Of a DNA stretch of 64,000 nucleotides, positions 54,043 to 63,304 are shown piece after piece (position 1 is the first letter of the stretch; every line of letters begins with the position of its first letter). This DNA comes from Scalindua sp964344685 (GTDB lineage Bacteria; Planctomycetota; Brocadiia; Brocadiales; Scalinduaceae). Location: NCBI GenBank assembly GCA_964344685.1, contig CAYFOK010000005.1:1-64000 (forward strand), written 5' to 3'. Made by a program: the position numbers and the translations under genes. The notes beneath the pieces were generated by a model. That model was not told the origin of the DNA. It ran no database searches and worked only from the letters and a program-made list of their open reading frames with translations.

Positions 54043-55137
54043 CTAATTTATTCGGTTATAAAGGGTATCTCTCTCAACAGGCACTCGTCCTGTCTCTTCT
54101 ATTAATGATTTAATATCCTCCACCGTTAACGCTTCCGGTGTTTCAGCACCAGCGGCATGAGTGATTCTTTCTTCAGCTACTGTGCCATCAATATCGTCAA
54201 CTCCGAAACTAAGTGCTATCTGAGAAATCTTAATGCCAAGCATTATCCAGAAAGCTTTCACATGGTCAAAATTATCCAGCATCAATCTCCCTATGGCCAG
54301 CACCTTCAAGTCAAGTACACCTGCAGTGCTGGAGATATTTTTCAAATCTGTATTTTTTGGATGAAAAGCAAGTGGTATAAATGTCATGAATCCACCTGTT
54401 TCATCCTGGAGTTCGCGCAGTTTCAGCATATGGTTGATTCTGTCTTCATTCGTCTCTATATGACCATATAACATTGTAGCGTTACTCTTCAAACCTAGAT
54501 TATGTGCAGTCCGCATCGTATTTAACCACTCCTCACCGCTTAGTTTTTCAGGACAAATTTCTTTTCTGATTTCTGTAGAAAATACTTCCGCGCCTCCTCC
54601 TGGGAGAGATCCTAACCCGGCCTCTTTAAGTTTTTTCAATATTTCATAAGTTGTTATTCCGGAAATTTCAGCGAAATGAGCTATTTCAACTGCAGTAAAT
54701 GCCTGCAGGTGAACTTCCGGATAACGTTTATGAATCGAGCTGATCATATCGACATAAAAATCAATCCCCAGCTCGGGATGCAGGCCACCGACAATATGAA
54801 GCTCAGTTGCCTTTTCATGAATGATCTGAGAGGCCTTATCTAAAATTTCCTTTATACTCATCTGGTATGCACCTTCATCTCCTTCTTCGCGGCCGAATGC
54901 ACAAAACCTGCATTTATTTTTACATATATTTGAATAATTTATGTGCCTGTTTATAATATAGTAAACTTTGTTTCCATTGATTCTTTCTCTAACCATATTT
55001 GCAAGCCTGCCTATCGTTAGGATATCTGAAGATTCAAATAATCTTATGCCATCTTCAAAATCAAGACGGCAGCCTTTAATGACCTTCTCTTCAATATCAC
55101 TTAAGTCGCTTTCAATTTTGGTTTTCAATAATTGCAT
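54043..55137 (-). CDS. mqnE: aminofutalosine synthase MqnE
   Basis: Radical SAM enzyme of the futalosine route to menaquinone, which makes aminofutalosine from chorismate-derived enolpyruvyl benzoate and SAM. The [4Fe-4S] motif CKNKCRFC has cysteines at residues 72, 76 and 79. Further family motifs are HIVGGLHPELGIDFYVDMIS, then GLGSLPGGGAEVFSTEIRKE and FMTFIPLAFHPKNT. The C-terminal region contains HAAGAETPEALTVEDI, as in MqnE rather than MqnC/CofH. The frame opens at a GTG at 55149; the ATG at 55137 follows AGAGAG closely. Menaquinone is the respiratory quinone of anammox bacteria. No other mqn gene is adjacent. Confidence 0.9.
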   Translation of the reverse strand: MQLLKTKIESDLSDIEEKVIKGCRLDFEDGIRLFESSDILTIGRLANMVRERINGNKVYYIINRHINYSNICKNKCRFCAFGREEGDEGAYQMSIKEILDKASQIIHEKATELHIVGGLHPELGIDFYVDMISSIHKRYPEVHLQAFTAVEIAHFAEISGITTYEILKKLKEAGLGSLPGGGAEVFSTEIRKEICPEKLSGEEWLNTMRTAHNLGLKSNATMLYGHIETNEDRINHMLKLRELQDETGGFMTFIPLAFHPKNTDLKNISSTAGVLDLKVLAIGRLMLDNFDHVKAFWIMLGIKISQIALSFGVDDIDGTVAEERITHAAGAETPEALTVEDIKSLIEETGRVPVERDTLYNRIN

Positions 55138-55387
55138 AACTCTCTTCACGCTTCATGTGAATATGATCCCTATGAGTATAAAATGGTCTCGAATTAATCA
55201 ATTGCTTTGCATGTGGGGAGGGAAAAACAGGATTAAAAAAAAATTATACGGTTTTAATGAGAACGATTACAGAGTAAAATTATCAGAATAACTCTTTAAA
55301 TTCAAGAATATAACTTCTCAAAGCAAAAAAAAAGGAATATAATGTGTATTTGTATATTTTAACATAAAGAGTTCTCGGAGGAGGATT

Positions 55388-55774
55388 ATGCAGAAAAAGA
55401 TCATTTCGACGAACAAAGCACCTAAGGCAATTGGACCGTATTCACAGGCTGTTCAATTCGACAATCTTCTTTTCCTTTCCGGTCAGATTCCATTAGAACC
55501 GGAATCTGGTGAAATTTTGAAGGGAAATATCAGGGAGCAGACAAAACAGATACTTGAGAATCTCAATAATGTTTTAATAGAAGGCGGTTCATCTCTTGAT
55601 AATGTGTTAAAAACTACTATATTTCTAGCTGACCTGGAAGATTATGTAGAAGTCAACGAAATGTATGCACAATTCTTTGACAAATCGATGCCGGCAAGAT
55701 CTACTGTACAGGTTTCGAGATTACCAAAGAATGTCAAAATCGAAATAGATGCCATTGCCTGCATAAATACATAA
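55388..55774 (+). CDS. ridA: RidA family enamine/imine deaminase
   Basis: Standard-length RidA of 128 aa. It shows KAIGPYSQAVQFDNLLFLSGQ, the GNIREQTKQILENLNNVLIE region, and the catalytic end PARSTVQVSRLPKNVKIEID with the conserved arginine and glutamate. It hydrolyses 2-aminoacrylate and similar reactive enamines. The ribosome binding site GGAGGAGG is 4 nt before the ATG. It precedes the dynamin-like GTPase by 115 bp on the same strand. Confidence 0.95.
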   Translation: MQKKIISTNKAPKAIGPYSQAVQFDNLLFLSGQIPLEPESGEILKGNIREQTKQILENLNNVLIEGGSSLDNVLKTTIFLADLEDYVEVNEMYAQFFDKSMPARSTVQVSRLPKNVKIEIDAIACINT

Positions 55775-55889
55775 GAAAATTTACTTGACGCAATGAAGTG
55801 ATGCCTTATAATTTATCTTCATAAGTATTTAGTACCAAAGGGATTCTTTATATTTTTTAATATAAGAAATCAGGGATCTATATTAAATC

Positions 55890-57626
55890 ATGCTAGAAGT
55901 TGCAAAATCACCGGATAGTCAGGAAAACTTCCAACTAGTTGTTAATCTCCTAAATGATGCAAAAAAATTCTTTTATAGATTAGGGGATGTAGATATTGAG
56001 AAGAAAGTCTCTGAAATGGCAGCACAAATCAGTGAGCCGTTGTACCTGGTTGTTGCAGGTGAGTACAATTCTGGAAAATCCAGTTTTGTAAATGCGCTAT
56101 GCGGTAAAAGAATCCTCAAAGACGGTCCAACCCCGTCAACTAACAAGATTACACTACTTACACACGGCGATTCAGTCTCCTCAGAAGAGGTTGATGACCA
56201 TCAGTGCAAAATGACATACCCTCTAGAAGCGCTTAAAGACATTACCATTGTGGACACACCCGGGACTAACTCAATTATAGCTGAGCATCAGCTAATCACT
56301 GAAGGATTTATTCACAGGTCAGAAGTGGTACTTTTTGTCACATCTGCAGATCACCCTTTCACAGAAAGCGAGAGGGTTTTCCTTCAGCTACTTAAGGGCA
56401 AATGGGACAGAAAGCTCTTATTCGTTTTAAATAAGATCGATTTAAAAAGCGAAGAAGAGCAGGCAGAAATAGTCACTTTTATAGAGAAGAACTTTTACAG
56501 ACTATTTGGTTTTGAACCAAAAATAATCAGTATGTCCACTAAAGACGCTTTTCTTGCTAAGACTACCGGCGATGCAGAGCTGCTTCAGAAGAGCAATATT
56601 GAAACTATAGAGCAGTTTATCTTTGAAAAAATGGATTATGACACAAAGATGGACTTCAAAATACTGAGCCCATTAAAGTACTTAGTGAATGTTTTTGAGG
56701 GCCTCAATGACGTTTTAAGTGAGAAAGTTTCTCACTGTAATAATGAGATTAAGAGCGTAGAGATGTTTGAAAAACGCCTGAATAATAAAAAGCAGGATAT
56801 GACTGAATATATTAACAAATACAAGACAGAGACACAATCTGTTTTCACAAGACTAAAGGAAAAAGTTGATAACTTTCTAAATTATTATGTAAATATAAGA
56901 TCTGTCATTACGATGAAATTTGCACGCGAAAAATTTGATAATAAATTTAAGAGAGAGGTTTTTGGTATCGCAAATCCCAGGACGGAATTGGAAAGAATAA
57001 TAAATGATGCAATAGATTACGTTGACAGAAACAACGATGTTTTGTGGGATATGGCCCATGATTATATCGAATCTGAGATTGCTCTACAACGTAAGGCTAA
57101 TGACGATTCTATTATGCGTAAAGATCGACATTTTACCGCCCGTGGACAGGATAAGCATATTAATATCAGGGAGTATGCAAAACAATTCCAGGAATTGGAT
57201 GGTGAATTAGAAGGGGCAAAGGTATACAGGGTAGTACAAAGTGGTTTTATTAATTTCGTTATTCTGGAGGGGCTTGCAATTGGTATTATTATAGGACTCA
57301 GTACTTTTTTTATCCCTAACACCCTGGGTATTATTGTCGCATCAATTCTGGGAGGAATAGGATTCTCAATTTTCCCATTAAAACGAAAAAAATATAGAGA
57401 CGAATTCATGCAGCGTGTTGATGCTATGTGTGAGAGATTCAACAATATGATGCTGTTCGAATTTGAGAAAATCATCGATAGAGTTCTCGAAGACATCGGG
57501 AACAGAATATCTTCTTACCGCGATAATAGATGGTCTGAAAGGGAAGAAGTTAATCGACAAATTACCGACTTAAAGGTTCTTTCAGAACGGACTAAAGATT
57601 TAATTCGCAAAAGCGGTACCCAATAG
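55890..57626 (+). CDS. bacterial dynamin-like GTPase
   Basis: Large GTPase of 578 aa. P-loop GEYNSGKSS (residues 57-65), switch I region TPSTNKIT (81-88), G3 DTPG (122-125), and G4 NKID near 181. A long helical middle section (about 260-450) is rich in charged coiled coil. Two hydrophobic segments in FVILEGLAIGIIIGLSTFFI and IVASILGGIGFSIFPL at about 452-490 form a membrane hairpin, and a helical C-terminus follows. This is the layout of bacterial dynamin/mitofusin-like proteins that tubulate or fuse membranes. Anammox cells have an internal membrane organelle, so a role there is possible but not shown. Transcribed ahead of a TPR protein (42-bp gap). Confidence 0.88.
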   Translation: MLEVAKSPDSQENFQLVVNLLNDAKKFFYRLGDVDIEKKVSEMAAQISEPLYLVVAGEYNSGKSSFVNALCGKRILKDGPTPSTNKITLLTHGDSVSSEEVDDHQCKMTYPLEALKDITIVDTPGTNSIIAEHQLITEGFIHRSEVVLFVTSADHPFTESERVFLQLLKGKWDRKLLFVLNKIDLKSEEEQAEIVTFIEKNFYRLFGFEPKIISMSTKDAFLAKTTGDAELLQKSNIETIEQFIFEKMDYDTKMDFKILSPLKYLVNVFEGLNDVLSEKVSHCNNEIKSVEMFEKRLNNKKQDMTEYINKYKTETQSVFTRLKEKVDNFLNYYVNIRSVITMKFAREKFDNKFKREVFGIANPRTELERIINDAIDYVDRNNDVLWDMAHDYIESEIALQRKANDDSIMRKDRHFTARGQDKHINIREYAKQFQELDGELEGAKVYRVVQSGFINFVILEGLAIGIIIGLSTFFIPNTLGIIVASILGGIGFSIFPLKRKKYRDEFMQRVDAMCERFNNMMLFEFEKIIDRVLEDIGNRISSYRDNRWSEREEVNRQITDLKVLSERTKDLIRKSGTQ

Positions 57627-57668
57627 GCCCGTCATAAGAACTCAAATCACTAACTGCAGAGGTGAAGT

Positions 57669-58454
57669 ATGAGACATATCTCATTACTCTTATTGTTTAT
57701 TCTCGTTATGTGCATTTCAGGCGTTGCATATGCTGCCAGTTGCGAACGATGCTACGAAAGTATCGCAGGCGATAAGAAATTTTGTACAGAGTGCGAATTA
57801 AGTCTCTCCAACAGGCTCACAGATATGAAATCCAGAGAGGATAGCATTGTACATACGATAACATCTACGCGTGAAGAGTATAAAAATGCATTAGAGGAAT
57901 TGATTCAATATTACATGGATATTGGAAACCACTCTAGGCTGAAAAAAGCACGAAAGGAATTAAAGGCGCTGAATAAAGTACCAGTGAATAAATACCTGAC
58001 AGCCAGTGAGGAAATAACAGAAATTATTCCCTTTAAAAACATAGAGGATGCAAATATATTATTTCAAGATGGTAAAACATACGCGAAATCACATAACATC
58101 GTTAACAGGAAGGCTAAACTCAAATCTGCAGAGGCAAGGTTTAAAAAGATAATAGATGACTATCCTAAAAGTGATAAAGTAGATGATGCGGCCTATGAGC
58201 TTGCAACCATTTATGAGAGTCGGTATTTCAAGGATTACGAAGCCGCTGCATTTTACTATGTCAAATGTTACAAACTCAATGACAAAACTGACAAGCCGGC
58301 CCGCTTTAAAGCCGCGCAGATTTATGATAAACACCTGAAGGATTATAAAAAAGCAATAAAAAACTATCGTAAGGCTTTAAAGCACAATAAAGATGAAGCA
58401 TATCGATTTACAGCCAAAACAAGACTTGAGCAACTCGAGCAGGAAGGACAATAG
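57669..58454 (+). CDS. exported TPR protein with N-terminal zinc-ribbon-like CxxC pairs
   Basis: 261-aa protein with a signal peptide (LLLLFILVMCISGVAYA) followed at once by CERCYESIAGDKKFCTECEL, two CxxC pairs that look like a zinc ribbon. A helical hinge then leads to TPR-like repeats from about residue 110 (YPKSDKVDDAAYELATIYES and DYEAAAFYYVKCYKLNDKTD, then KAAQIYDKHLKDYKKAIKNY). Zinc-ribbon motifs are unusual outside the cytoplasm, so the cysteines may form disulphides. It follows the dynamin-like GTPase by 42 bp and precedes ispF by 18 bp. It may be a partner of the GTPase in membrane maintenance; inferred from position only. Confidence 0.75.
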   Translation: MRHISLLLLFILVMCISGVAYAASCERCYESIAGDKKFCTECELSLSNRLTDMKSREDSIVHTITSTREEYKNALEELIQYYMDIGNHSRLKKARKELKALNKVPVNKYLTASEEITEIIPFKNIEDANILFQDGKTYAKSHNIVNRKAKLKSAEARFKKIIDDYPKSDKVDDAAYELATIYESRYFKDYEAAAFYYVKCYKLNDKTDKPARFKAAQIYDKHLKDYKKAIKNYRKALKHNKDEAYRFTAKTRLEQLEQEGQ

Positions 58455-58472
58455 AACTTAATCATTCTCCCC

Positions 58473-58949
58473 ATGATGTATGCAGGAATAGGTTACGATG
58501 TTCATAGATTTGTAGAAAACAGAAAACTGATATTAGGCGGTGTAAGTTTTGATCATCCCTTAGGATTGTCCGGGCATTCTGATGCCGACGTTGTTTTGCA
58601 CGCAGTCGCAGATGCAATTCTGGGAGCCGCTTCCTTAGGAGATATTGGCGAACTCTTTCCGGACACAGATAGTAAATTGAAGGGGATTTCAAGCCAGATA
58701 CTCCTCGACAAGGTAATAGAATTGGTAAATGAAGAGGGACTGATTGTAAATAATGTAGATGTTATTTACATCGCACAGGAACCAAAAATAAGTAAAAAGA
58801 AGAAAGAGATGGAGCAGCGCATTGCCGAGATACTGAAGGTAGATACGAAAAGAGTGAACGTTAAAGCAACAACAACTGAAGGGCTCGGCTATATAGGCAG
58901 GTCAGAAGGTGCTGCTGCCCAGGCGATAGCCACATTAATTCAAAAATGA
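58473..58949 (+). CDS. ispF: 2-C-methyl-D-erythritol 2,4-cyclodiphosphate synthase
   Basis: Isoprenoid (MEP) pathway enzyme of 158 aa that cyclises CDP-methylerythritol phosphate. The start GIGYDVHRFVENRKLILGGV holds the metal-binding Asp and His. Further motifs are LSGHSDADVVLHAVADAILG, GDIGELFPDTDSKLKGIS, and KATTTEGLGYIGRSEGAAAQ. Normal length. It is 18 bp after the TPR gene and converges with serS across an 18-bp gap. Confidence 0.96.
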   Translation: MMYAGIGYDVHRFVENRKLILGGVSFDHPLGLSGHSDADVVLHAVADAILGAASLGDIGELFPDTDSKLKGISSQILLDKVIELVNEEGLIVNNVDVIYIAQEPKISKKKKEMEQRIAEILKVDTKRVNVKATTTEGLGYIGRSEGAAAQAIATLIQK

Positions 58950-58967
58950 AACATATCTATACAATCT

Positions 58968-60242
58968 CTAATTTTTCTTAATTATTTCTAATCCATTCAT
59001 ATATGGTCTGAGCACCTCCGGAATCTCAACTGTACCATCTTCTCTTTGATAGTTTTCAATAATAGCGATCATTGTCCTCGGAAGTGCAACTCCTGAACCA
59101 TTCAGAGTGTGTACGTGTTTTACCTTTCCTTCATCATCTCTAAAACGTATGTTGCTTCGTCTTGCCTGAAAATCCTCGAAATTGCTGCACGAAGATACTT
59201 CCAGGAACTTGTCTACTCCAGGCGACCATACCTCAATATCATAGCACTTTGCCGCAGCAAAGCTTAAATCTCCTGTGCATAGTTTTAAAACCTGGTACTG
59301 AAGTCCCAGCAACTGTAATACTTTCTCTGAAACTGACAGGAGAGATTCAAGCTCATCGTATGATGTTTCAGGCCGTACAAACTTTACCAATTCGACCTTA
59401 TTAAACTGATGTACCCTCAACATACCTCTAGTATCCTTACCATGTGAACCTGCCTCCCGTCTGAAGCACGCTGTATAGGCGGTGTAGTAGGCAGGAAGGT
59501 CTGTAACAGACAGAATCTCATTTGCATGGATATTTGTTACCGGAACTTCAGCAGTAGGTATAAGAAACAGATCATCTTCGGGAATTCTATACATATCCTC
59601 CTCCAGTTTAGGCAATTGCCCTGTACCTGTCATTGAAGACCTGTTAACAAGATAAGGAGGAAAAATCTCGATATACCCATGCTCCTGCGAATGAAGATCC
59701 AGCATAAAATTGTAGAGCGCACGTTCCAGCCTTGCTCCGGCACCTTTATATAGTGTAAATCCGGCACCAGATATTTTTGCTGCTCTTTCAAAATCCAGAA
59801 TATCCAATGCTTTACCGATTTCCCAGTGGGGGCGGGGGGTGAACGAAAATTCTTTTCTATTTCCCCATGATTTCACAGTGACATTTGATGCCTGATCCTT
59901 GCCAATTGGCACATCTGAAGCCGGAATATTGGGAACTCTTAGAAGTATTGATTCCAATTCATCAGTCAACGCCTTTATATCAGTTTCCAGCTGTTTAATG
60001 TTGTCAGAGACGCCCTTCATCTCCTGTATCACATCAGAAGCATCTTGCTTCTTTGATTTCAATTCACTGATTTTCTTAGAAGTTATATTTCGCGTGTTTC
60101 TAAGATCGTCACATTCAATAGATAGCGCTTTGCGTTTTGAATCTATTTCCAACAGTGAATCAAGATTGGCATTTTCGTTTTTATTAATTACCGCCTGCTT
60201 GACCTTTTCTATGTCATTACGAACAATATTTATATCCAGCAT
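58968..60242 (-). CDS. serS: seryl-tRNA synthetase
   Basis: Charges tRNA-Ser, 424 aa. The N-terminal coiled-coil arm is visible (RKALSIECDDLRNTRNITSK and KKQDASDVIQEMKGVSDNIK). The class II core has motif 2 FRREAGSHGKDTRGMLRVHQ and motif 3 LNGSGVALPRTMIAIIENYQ. The normal TAEVPVTNIHANEIL segment is present. Ribosome binding site AAGGAG is upstream. It lies 14 bp after the amidohydrolase gene and is cotranscribed. Confidence 0.97.
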   Translation of the reverse strand: MLDINIVRNDIEKVKQAVINKNENANLDSLLEIDSKRKALSIECDDLRNTRNITSKKISELKSKKQDASDVIQEMKGVSDNIKQLETDIKALTDELESILLRVPNIPASDVPIGKDQASNVTVKSWGNRKEFSFTPRPHWEIGKALDILDFERAAKISGAGFTLYKGAGARLERALYNFMLDLHSQEHGYIEIFPPYLVNRSSMTGTGQLPKLEEDMYRIPEDDLFLIPTAEVPVTNIHANEILSVTDLPAYYTAYTACFRREAGSHGKDTRGMLRVHQFNKVELVKFVRPETSYDELESLLSVSEKVLQLLGLQYQVLKLCTGDLSFAAAKCYDIEVWSPGVDKFLEVSSCSNFEDFQARRSNIRFRDDEGKVKHVHTLNGSGVALPRTMIAIIENYQREDGTVEIPEVLRPYMNGLEIIKKN

Positions 60243-60256
60243 AAATTAGTCACTCC

Positions 60257-61513
60257 TTACAGTTTATACTTATTGCTTATCTCAAATTTATCATAACAGA
60301 TTTCTCCGGAAACTATTGTCATTATGCATTCAGCATCCTGAGAGAAAATTTCGTCATATATATTACTGATACCTGTTTCCTCTACTTCGATAACTGCAAC
60401 ATCAGCATAGTATCCCGGTAATAGCCTTCCAATGCAGTGCTCCATTCCCAATGCGGCTGCACCTGCAATTGTACCCATGTAAAAGATATCATTCGGTTTT
60501 ATATCAGCGTAATGATTCCTTATGAACTTCATTTCATCCAGTATACTGAGCGTGTCATTGCTGGCAAGGCTGTCAGTTCCCAGGGCAACGTTTATCTCTC
60601 TATCCTTCAGTAAAGAGAAAGGATGATTTTCATGACGGAAATATTCATGGCTCTTAGGACAGAAAACGATACTTGATCCAGACTTCTCAATAATCTCAAT
60701 TTCATCTTCTGTTAAGTAATTACAGTGAATAAGTATACACTCATTCTCTAAAAATCCAATATTATTCAGATAATTAACAGGAGTCAGCCCGGGATGCGTC
60801 CAGTTATTTAACATGTTGAAATCATTCAACAGAGACACAAAATGGCCTGTACCCTTTGTGAGAAACTCAACTTCATCTTCTGTTTCAGCTATATGTGTTG
60901 CTATCTTAATGTCAAGTTCTTCAGAAACATTCATGCAGCCTCTGTAAAGCGTGTCTGATACAGTATAAGGCGCGTGAGGAAATATTCCGATTGATAGAAG
61001 ATCATCTGTGCTTATACCGGAAACCAGTTCTTTAAAATCCTTTATACTGCCATCTGCAGTATCAGAGTCAAAATTTATAATCTCATAAAAAAGAGATTTT
61101 CTAATTTTACTTGCCGACAATTCTCTTAATGCAATACCGTTTCTGGTAATATCAGCAACTGTTGTAGTTCCGGATCGAAGGCTGCTCTGAATACCATCTC
61201 GAACTGACAGTGCATATTCACCTTCAGACCACTCTTTTTTTATATCTACTAATTGCCTGATCCAATCGATAAAATTACCATCACCTTTAATACGTTTATG
61301 CATATGGGTTAACTCAAGATGAGCATGCGTGTTTACAAATCCCGGTACTATTGCCGAATTACCAAAATCAATTGTTTGATACGACTCGAAGCCCTTAAAA
61401 TCCTTGAGTTGCCCCGCAAACTTTACCTTTCCATCGTCATCAACCAGAACAGCACCGTGGTCAACCACGCAGTCAGGATCTTTTATCAAATATTTTGATT
61501 TTAAAATATACAT
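60257..61513 (-). CDS. amidohydrolase (aminofutalosine deaminase/chlorohydrolase-like)
   Basis: 418-aa metal-dependent hydrolase of the amidohydrolase superfamily, near SsnA/MtaD/TrzN. Metal ligands: the HxH of NTHAHLELTH, then HIAETEDEVEFL, ILIHCNYLTEDE, and LGTDSLASNDTLSILDEM with the Asp. The typical VDHGAVLVDDDGKVKFAG start and LLPGYYADVAVIEVEE end are intact. Several such enzymes deaminate 6-aminodeoxyfutalosine (MqnF) in menaquinone synthesis, and mqnE is 6 kb away, so this is a reasonable but unproven assignment. Other substrates (adenosine derivatives, guanine) are possible. Confidence 0.82.
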   Translation of the reverse strand: MYILKSKYLIKDPDCVVDHGAVLVDDDGKVKFAGQLKDFKGFESYQTIDFGNSAIVPGFVNTHAHLELTHMHKRIKGDGNFIDWIRQLVDIKKEWSEGEYALSVRDGIQSSLRSGTTTVADITRNGIALRELSASKIRKSLFYEIINFDSDTADGSIKDFKELVSGISTDDLLSIGIFPHAPYTVSDTLYRGCMNVSEELDIKIATHIAETEDEVEFLTKGTGHFVSLLNDFNMLNNWTHPGLTPVNYLNNIGFLENECILIHCNYLTEDEIEIIEKSGSSIVFCPKSHEYFRHENHPFSLLKDREINVALGTDSLASNDTLSILDEMKFIRNHYADIKPNDIFYMGTIAGAAALGMEHCIGRLLPGYYADVAVIEVEETGISNIYDEIFSQDAECIMTIVSGEICYDKFEISNKYKL

Positions 61514-61818
61514 ATAAATTACTTATTCTTAAAAATTAAAAATGAATAAGGCTAGAAGTGAACTAAAATTGTAGTAAAAGCCACTTTATCGTATCAGCTG
61601 CATATTTTACTGTCAACTCATAAAGAGAGATGGGGGAGGGGAGGGTTAAAAGTCGAGAGTTGCGACAAACTACTGACTACTGTCCATTGAATATTGACCA
61701 CGCTCATTATCTGTCACCTAATCCTTTATTTGTATTTTTTTGCGTTCATAGCGGCTCTGCGTGATGATTGTTTGTACTTATTTCTTGAAAAATAGAGCAC
61801 CGATGCTAGAATCAGAAG
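61514..61818. other. divergent spacer with repeat-like text
   Basis: 305 bp between the amidohydrolase and lolA. It contains low-complexity text such as GGGGAGGGGAGGG and GACAAACTACTGACTACTG and a degenerate repeat (TTGCGTTCATAGCGGCTCTGCG, 61740-61761). No ORF or RNA gene is visible. The lolA promoter (61785-61812) is at its end. Confidence 0.5.
61785..61812 (+). promoter_or_regulatory. promoter of lolA with probable leaderless start
   Basis: TTGAAA (61785-61790), 16-nt spacer, TAGAAT (61807-61812). The -10 ends 6 nt before the ATG at 61819, so the transcript should begin at the start codon. No Shine-Dalgarno site is present. Confidence 0.55.
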
Positions 61819-62532
61819 ATGTTTAGAAATAAAATAGTATATTACATAATCACTTTATCTATCTGCTTCCTGGCATTCAGCCAGGCCAACTCTAATGGTT
61901 CTGACGGTCATATCATCTACAGTCTTGATGAAATATTAGAAAAGGTGGAAAATGCAAACTCCCGTCTTAAGACGATGGACGCAGACATTAAATACTCAAG
62001 AGTGATTACTCTGCTTGACTCAGAAGATGTTTCCACCGGATATTTACAATACAAAAAACCTAAAATGTTGAATATTAATTTTTTCCCTCCACGCAATGAA
62101 ATTAATGTCATCGATGGTACGTATATCTGGGTATATCATCTGAATGAAAAGCAGGTAGAAAAGTATGAAATGAGCAGCGACATGGATTCACCCCAAGGGA
62201 TGGACATCTTTGATTTAGGATACGAATATACAACAGACAACGTGAAAAAGAACTACAGCATTACTCTCCTTGACGATATTTCAACAGAAGAGGAGGCACT
62301 ATATCACATTGAACTCATTCCAAAAGATACATTTGATTCCGAATATGACAGGATCATGATATGGATCAGGGAGGGGCTTTGGCTGCCGGTCCAATATCAG
62401 ATGTTTGAGAGTGATGGAGAAATTGTAAACACTATCGAGTTGTCTAATATTCAAACCAACCCGGATATTCCTGACGAAATATTTGTCCTGGACCTGCCTG
62501 ATGATGTGGAAATATTAGAGCCTTTCGAATAA
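61819..62532 (+). CDS. lolA: outer-membrane lipoprotein carrier protein LolA
   Basis: Periplasmic chaperone that ferries lipoproteins to the outer membrane, 237 aa. Signal peptide ITLSICFLAFSQANSNG, then the LolA half-barrel: YSLDEILEKVENANSRLKTM, GYLQYKKPKMLNINFFPPRN, and DGTYIWVYHLNEKQVEKYEM. The later part has WIREGLWLPVQYQMFESDGE and INTIELSNIQTNPDIPDEIF, the characteristic end. It is monocistronic and converges with queC. With LpxK and the lipoproteins here it implies an outer membrane. Confidence 0.85.
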   Translation: MFRNKIVYYIITLSICFLAFSQANSNGSDGHIIYSLDEILEKVENANSRLKTMDADIKYSRVITLLDSEDVSTGYLQYKKPKMLNINFFPPRNEINVIDGTYIWVYHLNEKQVEKYEMSSDMDSPQGMDIFDLGYEYTTDNVKKNYSITLLDDISTEEEALYHIELIPKDTFDSEYDRIMIWIREGLWLPVQYQMFESDGEIVNTIELSNIQTNPDIPDEIFVLDLPDDVEILEPFE

Positions 62533-62575
62533 TTTTGTACTCCAGATTTCATCTCTGTTAACCTGCGCCCCGGCC

Positions 62576-63250
62576 TTAAACATAGTGGATTTTATCTTTG
62601 ACTCCTGCTTCTTCAAATCCCCTCAGTCGCAGTCGGCAGCTTTGACATTGTCCACAGGCTTTGTCATTTCGTTCGTAGCAAGACCAGGAAAGCTGCAGGG
62701 GGGCGGCAAGTTCAAGTCCTTTTTTCACTATCTCTGATTTGCTCATATTGAGCAGGGGGGTAATTACTTCTATCCTGGTTGACGGTTTTGTACCAACCTC
62801 CACTACTTTATTAAAGGCGTCATAATACTCTGCCCTGCAATCAGGGTAATCCGGACTATCCTGCTGGACAGCACCTATATAAACACTATTTGCTTTAATA
62901 ACTTCAGCCCAGGAGACAGCTATTGATAGAAGGTGAGTGTTCCTGAAAGGCACATAAGAAGTGGGCACACCTGAAACTGCAGCATCTTTATCTACAGGTA
63001 TTTTGGGGTCAGTAAGACTGGATCCTCCAATTTTTCTTAAATAATCCAGTTCAAGTGCAAGTGTCCTTGTTTCAGGGATATTGTAAAATCTTGCTATAGA
63101 CCTGAAAGAGTTATACTCTCTCGTTTGCGTACGTTGTCCATAACCCACATGGAGCAGGGCTATATTGTGCTTTTCCATGGCAACCGCCATGGCAACACAG
63201 CTATCCAGACCTCCGCTCAAAAGGACCACGGCAACATTTTTTTCTGACAT
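62576..63250 (-). CDS. queC: 7-cyano-7-deazaguanine synthase QueC
   Basis: Makes preQ0 from 7-carboxy-7-deazaguanine, ammonia and ATP. PP-loop VVLLSGGLDSCVAMAVAMEK is near the start; RTQTREYNSFRSIARFYNIP and PYYVPFRNTH-like segment SYVPFRNTHLLSIAVSWAEV follow. The zinc cysteines are at the end in CYERNDKACGQCQSCRL. The frame runs back to a TTG at 63274; the ATG at 63250 gives the usual short N-terminus before the PP-loop and I use it, though TTG starts with GAGGGGG upstream are possible. 55 bp after queE, same operon. Confidence 0.94.
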   Translation of the reverse strand: MSEKNVAVVLLSGGLDSCVAMAVAMEKHNIALLHVGYGQRTQTREYNSFRSIARFYNIPETRTLALELDYLRKIGGSSLTDPKIPVDKDAAVSGVPTSYVPFRNTHLLSIAVSWAEVIKANSVYIGAVQQDSPDYPDCRAEYYDAFNKVVEVGTKPSTRIEVITPLLNMSKSEIVKKGLELAAPLQLSWSCYERNDKACGQCQSCRLRLRGFEEAGVKDKIHYV

Positions 63251-63304
63251 ATCGATTACTTTCAATTTTCTCAATCCCCCTCAGTACATTTAGCATTCAC
63301 AGCG

